Of a DNA stretch of 64,000 nt, positions 43,248 to 50,489 are shown one piece after another. Under the pieces are notes generated by a model. It searched no databases and had not been told where the DNA came from. It saw only the letters and a program-made list of their open reading frames with translations. Numbering within the stretch: position 1 is the stretch's first letter; each line of letters starts with the position of its first letter. Both the position numbers and the translations under genes were made by a program. The DNA is taken from the NCBI GenBank assembly GCA_024637115.1, contig JAGXFU010000005.1, forward strand, positions 126,001 to 190,000. Reading direction: 5' to 3'. This DNA is from Actinomycetes bacterium (lineage in GTDB: Bacteria > Actinomycetota > Coriobacteriia > Anaerosomatales > JAGXFU01).

Positions 43248-43931
43248 TTACTGAGTTTCCTCGGCAATCGCCACATCGGTGGCTACAAAGAAACCATCTG
43301 CCTCAAGAGCTCCGGTCACAACTACCTGTGAGCCGGTATCCATGCCTGCGGGGAGTGCTCCGTTCCATGCAATCCCCAGTTCAGCAGTGCCGTCCTCGGT
43401 CTCGATCGCGAAACGCTGGTCGCCACCTGCGGCCACGATGGAATCCGCGACCACAAGACCCTGAACCTTGACCGTGGTGCCCACCATATTCGCGCCTCCG
43501 CCGGAGACACTGTCAACCGAAAGCGCGCCTTTGGCGGTCTCGTATTTGGAGGGACACTTGGTGATCATGTCATCGGACTCGAGGACCCCATCGGAACCAA
43601 CGACACCCTTGACGATGGCAACGACGCCGTCACCAAAGGTCGAGGGCACGCCACCACTATAGCGAACACCGAGAACGGCACCGCCCTCTGTGCCCTCATC
43701 CTGGAGTTCAAATTCCATCGGGCTGGACTCACGATTCCACGATCCGGTCACGACTGCACCACTCACACTGATACGTTCGCCAACAATCTCGTTGTTGTCT
43801 GCGACCTGGGCAACCGTCCGGTTGAGTGCTCCGTCGTCACTACCCGTGGAAACGACAACCGCGAGTACGATGATCACGATGATGGCGGTTACGCCAATGA
43901 GCCTGTTGCGGGCCCGCTTGTTCACCTGCAT
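43248..43931 (-). CDS. ccmE: CcmE haem chaperone, CxxxY type, with second OB domain
   Basis: The 227-residue protein has an N-terminal anchor (LIGVTAIIVIIVLAVVVS) and a first OB domain (VGERISVSGAVV, ending DDMITKCPSKYE). CcmE of Proteobacteria ends this domain with HxxxY; here it is CPSKY, the CxxxY type known from Desulfovibrio and archaea, so haem is expected on the Cys. From about residue 140 a second OB-like stretch (TTVKVQGLVVAD, QVVVTGALEADGFF) follows, which is unusual. It is the first gene of the ccm operon, with a promoter about 120 bp upstream. ATG 43931 is used; the track adds six codons. Confidence 0.88.
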   Translation of the reverse strand: MQVNKRARNRLIGVTAIIVIIVLAVVVSTGSDDGALNRTVAQVADNNEIVGERISVSGAVVTGSWNRESSPMEFELQDEGTEGGAVLGVRYSGGVPSTFGDGVVAIVKGVVGSDGVLESDDMITKCPSKYETAKGALSVDSVSGGGANMVGTTVKVQGLVVADSIVAAGGDQRFAIETEDGTAELGIAWNGALPAGMDTGSQVVVTGALEADGFFVATDVAIAEETQ

Positions 43932-43943
43932 CCACTCCCTTGC

Positions 43944-44015
43944 AAACACACGTGTAGTAGGTATTTTTGCGAGTGAGAAAGCAGCGTTGACCGCGAATCG
44001 GCCAGAAACACACGT
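43944..44015. repeat. Direct repeat AAACACACGT in the ccmE leader
   Basis: The 10-mer AAACACACGT occurs at 43944-43953 and 44006-44015, both in the transcribed leader of ccmE and 62 bp apart. It could be a protein site; it may also be chance. Confidence 0.35.
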
Positions 44016-44049
44016 ACCGCTCTTTCACCTGCCTGCCTGAACACTAGGG

Positions 44050-44079
44050 ATATTACCATCCCCGCACGTAGCGCGACAA
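44050..44079 (-). promoter_or_regulatory. ccmE operon promoter
   Basis: TTGTCG at 44079-44074 and TAATAT at 44055-44050 are separated by 18 bp. The -10 lies in TGCGGGGATGGTAATAT, and GTTCAGGCA begins seven bases later. The same arrangement stands before hemA. Confidence 0.6.
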
Positions 44080-44192
44080 TCATATCGACGCGCTCGCGAG
44101 TGCATTTGAGCAAGAACGATGCCGAAAACGGGCGCTTGTAAATTCAGGCTGTCTGCGTGCATGGAACGTGACCGGATTGCGGGTGATGATTG

Positions 44193-45131
44193 CTACACCG
44201 CGACAGAATCCCGCTGCAGCCACTGGACGTCCGGCGCGAAGTTGATCCGCTTGAGCAGATCGATATATTCGGCCTCTGGCAACGAACCACTCGCTCCCTT
44301 GAGAGCAACGAGCGTGGCTTCGATGATATTTGTGCCAAACGAGCGACCGTCCAAGCGAGGCGTGGAGGTCACCAGCAGCTCAACTCCACGCGCACGAAGA
44401 TCCTCAACATCACCGGCCGTGGTCGTATTTGTGATGATCCACTTGCCTGTCATGTCGCGCGGCATGTACTTCTTCACGTAGTGGAAGTCACCGGCAACGA
44501 TATCGTTCTCACGATAGAGACGAGCGTGCTTACTCTCAATCTCAGCCTCGGGAGCGTTCTGTTTGTCACCGGTCGGATAGAGCCACTCAAACGGCATCTG
44601 CACCGCGATCGGCGCAAGGATGCGAATCACCCGGTTCAGCGTCTTCCAATTGTGAATCATGATCGGCACGTCGAGCGAGTAGAGCAGGTCACCGTAGGTC
44701 ATCTCGCAGCCCGCTTTGTAGAGCGCCTCGGCAAGACCGTAGCGGTCGACAGCCGAAGGCACCAGACAGCGCTTGCCGGTCAGGTCCACCCCGAGCTCCT
44801 CTTGCATGAAGCGCACGGTCGACCCCTCCACGGCGCCCTTGAGGCTGGTGCCACATACCACGGGCGTCTTGTGCACGCCCTTCACGAGCTTCTTGATGTC
44901 GCGAAGGTAGTAATCCTTGCCGGCTGCGCGCATGAACAGATCGGTGCCGCCCACACCAAACGCATCGACGGTACCGTCGAGCTCGGCAAAGCGCGCGGCG
45001 GCCTTCACCATGTCGCCGTCAGTGCCCTCACGCCTGATGCGGAACGTCTCCCCAAGGAGCTCGATCTCAACGCTGTGATCTCGCTTTGAGGAACCGATCG
45101 AGATACCTACGACATCTTTGATTCCGTCCAC
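44193..45131 (-). CDS. Conserved protein, quinate 5-dehydrogenase-like
   Basis: The 312-residue protein has alternating strands and helices (RCLVPSAVDRYGLAEALYKAG) and late TNTTTAGDVEDLRARGVELLVTSTPRLDGRSFGTNIIEA, which looks like a Rossmann half. I recall similar proteins labelled quinate 5-dehydrogenase in anaerobes, but no shikimate-binding motif is clear here. Its GTG start follows an AGGAG with almost no spacing and overlaps the HTH gene by 25 bp, so the two are coupled. Function unproved. Confidence 0.5.
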   Translation of the reverse strand: MDGIKDVVGISIGSSKRDHSVEIELLGETFRIRREGTDGDMVKAAARFAELDGTVDAFGVGGTDLFMRAAGKDYYLRDIKKLVKGVHKTPVVCGTSLKGAVEGSTVRFMQEELGVDLTGKRCLVPSAVDRYGLAEALYKAGCEMTYGDLLYSLDVPIMIHNWKTLNRVIRILAPIAVQMPFEWLYPTGDKQNAPEAEIESKHARLYRENDIVAGDFHYVKKYMPRDMTGKWIITNTTTAGDVEDLRARGVELLVTSTPRLDGRSFGTNIIEATLVALKGASGSLPEAEYIDLLKRINFAPDVQWLQRDSVAV

Positions 45132-45721
45132 CTCCTGGCGCGCTCGGCTGCCTCGCGCAACGCCGAGCTCACTCGTCCGGTCCGGGGTTTTGCGGTACGT
45201 GCCGACATGACGCCGTCGAGGAGATCGCCGAGATCCTCAAGATCCACCTCGACATCCTCGCGAAGCGGTGACGGGCCGAGGGGCTTTCCGATAACCTCGG
45301 CACCGAGAATGCGCTCGACCAGCTCGAGACGCCAATCGCTCGCCATGAAGATGACAACATCGTGATCGCGCAACGTAGCGAGTGTCTCGAGCAGGCGATT
45401 GAAGACGTCAGCGCCTGATTGGCCCTCAATGGACTCGCGCTGCGCCTGAGAGAATACGAGAACAAAGTCGACGCCCTTTTCCTCGGCAAGCGCCTTGACC
45501 TCGGCTGCGTTGGCAACGGGAAAGCCAACGAGCGCGATTCGGGGGCCCCGGCGAATCTCGCCGAGCGTTTCGAGAAAGCTCACAAAGGAGCGCTGCACAC
45601 CGTAGGTGCGCGCGACTTCTTCCTGGGTTGCGCCCGCTTCGCGATCCGCAAGGATCTCATCGAGCACGTCAACGAGCTTGTCGCGGCTCACGACCTTGTC
45701 GCCAATCCGATACAGCTTCAC
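45107..45721 (-). CDS. HTH-containing conserved protein
   Basis: The 204-residue protein has an N-terminal helix-turn-helix-like stretch (ADREAGATQEEVARTYGVQRSFVSFLE) and a C-terminal half with VALVGFPVANAAEVKALA and IFMASDWRLELVERIL, in an alpha/beta pattern. It could be a DNA-binding sensor for the gene it overlaps. The GTG at 45721 has GGGGGAG six bases upstream, so the track TTG start is not used. Confidence 0.6.
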   Translation of the reverse strand: MKLYRIGDKVVSRDKLVDVLDEILADREAGATQEEVARTYGVQRSFVSFLETLGEIRRGPRIALVGFPVANAAEVKALAEEKGVDFVLVFSQAQRESIEGQSGADVFNRLLETLATLRDHDVVIFMASDWRLELVERILGAEVIGKPLGPSPLREDVEVDLEDLGDLLDGVMSARTAKPRTGRVSSALREAAERARRWTESKMS

Positions 45722-45808
45722 GCGCGGCTCCCCCGGCAATCAGATGCCGCAGGTGCGGCGATGTGCACAGATGTGTACACAGTATACGCCAGGGAACGGG
45801 GTGGTCGC

Positions 45809-46009
45809 CTATTCAGGCGTCACAGTGCGCGTATCGGTGTCGGGCACGTCCGACTGACCGGGCTCCCAATCGGGATGGTCGGCGAACCACTGCTCTCGCT
45901 GCCTGCGATAGTCGCGCCTGAGGCGCGGCGCAGCAATGGCAAACGGGATGACCAGCGTGAAGATCACGCCCACAACCAGACCAAGCACCATGTTCGCAGT
46001 CTGTGTCAT
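45809..46009 (-). CDS. Small single-span membrane protein
   Basis: A 66-residue protein with one helix (MVLGLVVGVIFTLVIPFAIAA) and a charged tail RLRRDYRRQREQWFADHPDWEPG. AGGAG lies about ten bases before the ATG at 46009. The track adds 32 residues that are not supported. No family or function assigned; it may be cotranscribed with coaX. Confidence 0.5.
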   Translation of the reverse strand: MTQTANMVLGLVVGVIFTLVIPFAIAAPRLRRDYRRQREQWFADHPDWEPGQSDVPDTDTRTVTPE

Positions 46010-46029
46010 CTCGCCGACTCCTGTTGCCT

Positions 46030-46794
46030 CTAGAGATTCCGATTCCAGATAAGCAGCAAACCCCGCAACGTCAGATCGACATCCACATGCTCGATCGTCT
46101 CGCACAGCCCGGCCATGCGCGGCGCAAGGCCACCGGTGGCCACCACTGTCGTGTGTTCGCCAAGCTCATCCCAGACCCTGCGGACGAGACCGTCAACCAT
46201 TGCCGCCTCGCCAAGCAGCAAGCCGGACTGAACACTTGCGCGTGTGTTGGTTCCAATGACCTTTGCGGGTGCTTCAAGATCCACCTTGGACAGACGGGCC
46301 GCCCGTGAGAAGAGCGCCTCGGCGCTCGTTTCGAGTCCCGGGGCGATAGCACCGCCCAGATAGGCGCCGGAGCGATCGATGACGTCGATGGTGGTGGCAG
46401 TGCCAAAGTCCACGACGACGACCGGTCCGCCGAATGCATCAAGCGCAGCAACGCCGTTGACGATGCGGTCCGCGCCCACCTCATGCGGGTTGTCATACCG
46501 AATCGGCATCCCGGTCTTGAGCCCGGGTCCGATCACCATTGGCTGCGCACCGGTCACCTGCAGTGCAATCTCTTCATATGCTGACGTGACCTTGGGAACT
46601 ACCGAGGAGATCACGACCGCTTCAATGTCTCTCCAGCTGCGCTCGTCGCCCGCCAGAAGTGCTGAGATCTTGACGCGCAACTCATCGGCGGTGAGAGCAG
46701 GATTGGTCGAAACCCTCCAGTGACCACAGATCTCATTGGCATCAAAGAGACCGAGCACGGTGTGTGTGTTGCCCACGTCAACTGCGAGAATCAT
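46030..46794 (-). CDS. coaX: Type III pantothenate kinase
   Basis: The 254-residue protein has ILAVDVGNTHTVLGLFD (phosphate-binding), ADRIVNGVAALD and VVVDFGTATTIDVID, with YLGGAIAPGLETSAEALF. These are the hallmarks of CoaX, which phosphorylates pantothenate as the first step of CoA synthesis, is not inhibited by CoA, and needs a monovalent cation. ATG start. It is divergent from the response-regulator gene. Confidence 0.93.
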   Translation of the reverse strand: MILAVDVGNTHTVLGLFDANEICGHWRVSTNPALTADELRVKISALLAGDERSWRDIEAVVISSVVPKVTSAYEEIALQVTGAQPMVIGPGLKTGMPIRYDNPHEVGADRIVNGVAALDAFGGPVVVVDFGTATTIDVIDRSGAYLGGAIAPGLETSAEALFSRAARLSKVDLEAPAKVIGTNTRASVQSGLLLGEAAMVDGLVRRVWDELGEHTTVVATGGLAPRMAGLCETIEHVDVDLTLRGLLLIWNRNL

Positions 46795-46972
46795 GGTTCT
46801 GCCTCCAATGTCGTTGCACGCCGGGCCACGTCACCGGTCGCACACGCCGTGTCCCTGCCAAGCGCCTCCATGTGACAGCACGGTAACGCCACACACAGGG
46901 ACTCCTGGGTCCAATGGTATCATCGGCGCAGGTCAGATGCGGCTTTTTCGCAACCCCAGGACGGAGGCCCAC

Positions 46973-47674
46973 GTGACCGGGACCAGCCCACGAATCCTCA
47001 TTGTCGATGACGAAGCGTCAATCACAGAGTTCGTCTCGTACAACCTGCTCAAAGAAGGTTTCGAGATCGAGACTGCCGCCGATGGCGACGAGGCCATCGC
47101 GCTTGCCGAGAAACACCCCTTCGATCTCATCATCCTCGACATCATGCTGCCGGGAACCGATGGCTACGAGGTATGTCGCACGATCCGCAAGCAGAGCGAC
47201 GTGCCGGTGCTGTTCTTGTCAGCACGCGATACCGAGCTCGACAAGGTGGTCGGCCTTGAGCTCGGCGCAGACGACTACCTGGCAAAACCGTTTGGAATAC
47301 GCGAACTCCAGGCCCGTGTTCGTGCGCTGCTACGACGCTCAGGCGGATCACGTAGTGATAGTGGAGTGCCCGGCGAACGCCTCATGGCCAGCGGTATCGC
47401 ACTCGATGAGGCCGCTCACGAAGCATTCTATGGCGACAACGAGATCGATCTCACCCCCCGTGAATTCGAGCTCCTTGCCACGCTCATGCACTACCCCGGT
47501 AAGGTACTGACCCGCGAACAGCTGCTCAAGCAAGCCTGGGGCTGGGAGTATCTCGTGGAAACCAAGACCGTCGATACGCACGTGAAGCGTCTCCGGGACA
47601 AACTCGAAGCCGCCCAGGCCGACCCGGCACTCATTGAGACTGTCCGCGGGTACGGCTACCGCATCCAACCCTAG
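46973..47674 (+). CDS. OmpR/PhoB-family response regulator
   Basis: The 233-residue protein has a receiver domain (ILIVDDEASITEFVSYNLL, phosphoacceptor in LIILDIMLPGTDGYEV, Thr/Ser in VLFLSARD, KPF) and a winged-helix C-terminal domain with LTPREFELLATLMHYPGKVLTREQLL and VDTHVKRLRDKLE. It binds DNA when phosphorylated by the kinase that follows. The GTG start has GGAGG five bases upstream; the longer track ORF is rejected. It resembles PhoP/WalR. Confidence 0.9.
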   Translation: MTGTSPRILIVDDEASITEFVSYNLLKEGFEIETAADGDEAIALAEKHPFDLIILDIMLPGTDGYEVCRTIRKQSDVPVLFLSARDTELDKVVGLELGADDYLAKPFGIRELQARVRALLRRSGGSRSDSGVPGERLMASGIALDEAAHEAFYGDNEIDLTPREFELLATLMHYPGKVLTREQLLKQAWGWEYLVETKTVDTHVKRLRDKLEAAQADPALIETVRGYGYRIQP

Positions 47675-47688
47675 GACTGCGGTCAGCC

Positions 47689-49110
47689 GTGCATACATCG
47701 ATTCGTACCCGTCTCCTCGCATCACTGCTTGTGATTGCGATCGCATCTGCAGGATTGCTGTCGTGGTACTTCGTTGATTCGGTTGAAGCCTACGGGTTGC
47801 GCAAGCTCGAGGAGCGACTCGCGAGTGAAGCCCAGCTCGTGGCGCAACTCGTGGGCGCAATGGGCACTAACGACCCGGAGTCGATCGGAGAAGCGCTCGA
47901 AGCAGCCGCCCTCGAGGTCAACTCACGCCTGATCGTGCTTGACGCGGACGGCGAGTCCATCGCGGATTCCGAGGGCGTCGAGTCGCTCGGTACCTCGTAT
48001 GCGGATCGCCCGGAGATCAGCGACGCGCTCGATGGACGCTATGGCGCCTACACACGATTCACCGATGGCGGTCGACTCGCGCTCTACGTCGCCTACCCGA
48101 TCACCTCGCCCGGGGGGATTGCGGTGACCGGCGTTTCATACTCCTCGGCGCAGACCTTCTCGATTGCAACGCTCGTGCGCGACTATCGAACACGACTCGC
48201 GGGGCTTGTGGGTCTGTTCACGATCGCCACACTGATCATTGCCGAACTGCTGGCGCGCTGGCTCTCACGCCCGCTGCGTCAGCTCGAAGTCGGCGCGACT
48301 GCGCTTGCCGACGGCAAACTAGGCACCCGTGTGACGCCCACCGGTTCACGCGAGACGCGGGCGGTCGCATCCTCATTCAATATCATGGCCGATGAGGTCG
48401 AGCGCTTCGTGGGCGAACTCCACCAGGAGGAGCGTCGCAAATCACAGTTCGTGTCGGATGTGAGCCACGAACTCCGCACGCCACTCACCGCCATTCGTGG
48501 CACGGCGGAGACCCTGCTTGAAGGCGATGTCGCTATCGAAGACGAGCGCCGCTTCCTGTCGACCATCGTGCGGGAGTCGGAGCGCCTTGCCAGGCTTGCC
48601 GATGACCTGCTCGCGCTACAGCGGATCGAAGGCGCAACCGGAGAACTGCCGCTGCGGCGAATCGACCTCGCAATAGTCTCCCGCAACGCACTCTCCGGTC
48701 TCGAGCACCTTCTTGAACAGCGAGGCGTACAGGGCACGATCGAGGGCACGGCACCGGACGTCTTAGGTGATCCCGACAGACTCCAGCAGGTCATCGCCAA
48801 CCTGATCGACAACGGCTCGCGCGTCATGAGCGAGGGCGGAACGATTCGCATCGCGCTCGGTAGAGATGCGGACTTCGCGACATTCGCCGTCCTCGACGAG
48901 GGGCCCGGCATTCCGGCCGAGGACCTGCCGCATGTATTCGACCGTTTCTACCGCGCCCAGCGCAGCCGTGATCGCCACTCAGGCGGTGCCGGACTCGGGC
49001 TCGCAATCGTCAAGGCGATCGTTGAGCGGCACATGGGACGCATCGAAGCGAGCGACCGCCCTGAAGGCGGGACCGCGATCACAGTCTGGTTGCCCGCGCT
49101 TAGGGATTAG
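47689..49110 (+). CDS. PhoR-like sensor histidine kinase
   Basis: The 473-residue protein has an N-terminal membrane helix, an extracytoplasmic sensor of about 120 residues (SEAQLVAQLVGAM to VAYPITSPGG), a second helix, HAMP (LARWLSRPLRQLEVGATALADG), HisKA with FVSDVSHELRTPLTAIRG, and HATPase_c with NLIDNGSRVM, DEGPGIPAEDLPHVFDRFYR and GGAGLGLAIVK. It phosphorylates the response regulator encoded 14 bp upstream. GTG start. The signal is unknown. Confidence 0.9.
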   Translation: MHTSIRTRLLASLLVIAIASAGLLSWYFVDSVEAYGLRKLEERLASEAQLVAQLVGAMGTNDPESIGEALEAAALEVNSRLIVLDADGESIADSEGVESLGTSYADRPEISDALDGRYGAYTRFTDGGRLALYVAYPITSPGGIAVTGVSYSSAQTFSIATLVRDYRTRLAGLVGLFTIATLIIAELLARWLSRPLRQLEVGATALADGKLGTRVTPTGSRETRAVASSFNIMADEVERFVGELHQEERRKSQFVSDVSHELRTPLTAIRGTAETLLEGDVAIEDERRFLSTIVRESERLARLADDLLALQRIEGATGELPLRRIDLAIVSRNALSGLEHLLEQRGVQGTIEGTAPDVLGDPDRLQQVIANLIDNGSRVMSEGGTIRIALGRDADFATFAVLDEGPGIPAEDLPHVFDRFYRAQRSRDRHSGGAGLGLAIVKAIVERHMGRIEASDRPEGGTAITVWLPALRD

Positions 49111-49238
49111 TCACCCGGCGTGTCGAGTGTTGCTGATTGGACACCGCTCGTTACCAAGGCGTGAGGCGCGCGCCACTCGCATGCCACCACACTGCTTCAC
49201 CATTGAGATGACACACCAGTCTGACGATGGAGGATGGC

Positions 49239-50489
49239 ATGACAGGACTCAGACTCTTTGCAATCGGAATCATCTTGATTGCAGCAACGCTCGGATGGAT
49301 GATCCTGGGAGGATCTATCGAGTTCCGCACGTCGAACTCGGATACCCAGGGATGGGAAGAGGTCGGGAGTCTCTGGGGCGCACCCCAGATTCAGAAAGCG
49401 CCGGTCTTCACGGCCGGCGCTCAGCATCTCGATATCGCATCATCAGACATCACGGCGGACTTCGCCCTCGACCAACGCAAGAAAGGGCTCCTGTGGTACG
49501 CAACATATACAGTGGATTTCGCTGCTGCGTATGGAGTGCGCAACAAGAGCCAGAAGCCACTCGCTGTGAAGATGGCGCTCGACTTCCCCTCCCCGGACGG
49601 CGTCTACGACGGCTTCGGTGTCAAGGTGGACGGACGCAACGTTCCGGTGTCGTACGGCGATGGCAGGGCGACTGCACACTTCTCAGTACCGGCGGGCACG
49701 GTTGCCCGGATTCAGACCCGCTATAGCACGCAAGGCCAGGATGAGTGGCGCTACGCCCCCAACGAAGGAGTGGGGGTCATCGAGGACTTCTCCCTCGCCA
49801 TGACCACTGATTTTGACGAGATTGATTTTCCAAGTGACGCCGTGTCGCCTTCGGCAAAGACCGCGAGCGGTGATGGCTGGAATCTGACGTGGGACTACGA
49901 AAGCCTTGTAAGCGGCAGACCGATCGGTCTTGTCATGCCGGTGCCGCTCAATCCCGGGCCCGTTGCATCGCGCATCGCGTACTTCGCGCCCGTCTCGCTC
50001 CTGTTCTACTTTGCGGCCCTCGTGCTGCTCATGGCGGTGCGCAAGCCAAACATCCACCCCATGAACTTCGCGTTCCTCGCAGCCGGGTTCTTCGCGTTCC
50101 ATCTGCTCTTTGCATACCTTGTGGACCGCATCGACATCTACGCAGCGTTCGCGATCGCATCGGTCGTCTCGGTGGGCCTCTGTGTCACGTATCTGCGCCT
50201 CGCAGTGCATGATCGCCGAGCGGTCATCGAAGCCGCAATCGGTCAGTTCGTGTTCCTGGTGCTGTTCAGCTTCAGCTTCTTCTTTGAGGGCTTCACCGGA
50301 CTCGCGATCACCATCGGAGCGGTGCTCACACTCGCGTACTTCATGCTTCGTACCGCGCGGATCGACTGGGGAGAGACGTTCACGCGTGGAGCCGAGGAGC
50401 GACAGCAGCGTCGCTATGCGACTCTCGCCTCCCGCGCAGGTGCGATGGCCTCTCCGTCAGTTCCGCCTCCCGTGCCCCCGCAGCCCTAG
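49239..50489 (+). CDS. CreD-like inner membrane protein
   Basis: The 416-residue protein has an N-terminal helix, a periplasmic beta-rich domain of about 200 residues (QTRYSTQGQDEWRYAP among others) and four to six helices at the C-terminus. This order matches the CreD family of membrane proteins found with two-component systems. It ends with a Pro-rich tail. GGAGG five bases before the ATG at 49239 fixes the start. It follows the kinase gene but with a 128-bp gap, and meets yhaN tail to tail with a 4-bp overlap. Confidence 0.7.
   Translation: MTGLRLFAIGIILIAATLGWMILGGSIEFRTSNSDTQGWEEVGSLWGAPQIQKAPVFTAGAQHLDIASSDITADFALDQRKKGLLWYATYTVDFAAAYGVRNKSQKPLAVKMALDFPSPDGVYDGFGVKVDGRNVPVSYGDGRATAHFSVPAGTVARIQTRYSTQGQDEWRYAPNEGVGVIEDFSLAMTTDFDEIDFPSDAVSPSAKTASGDGWNLTWDYESLVSGRPIGLVMPVPLNPGPVASRIAYFAPVSLLFYFAALVLLMAVRKPNIHPMNFAFLAAGFFAFHLLFAYLVDRIDIYAAFAIASVVSVGLCVTYLRLAVHDRRAVIEAAIGQFVFLVLFSFSFFFEGFTGLAITIGAVLTLAYFMLRTARIDWGETFTRGAEERQQRRYATLASRAGAMASPSVPPPVPPQP

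Noticed and set aside
49111-49238. Small gene between the sensor kinase and the CreD-like gene
   Set aside because: No ORF with a start signal; the frame from the track at 48866 is a shadow of the kinase.
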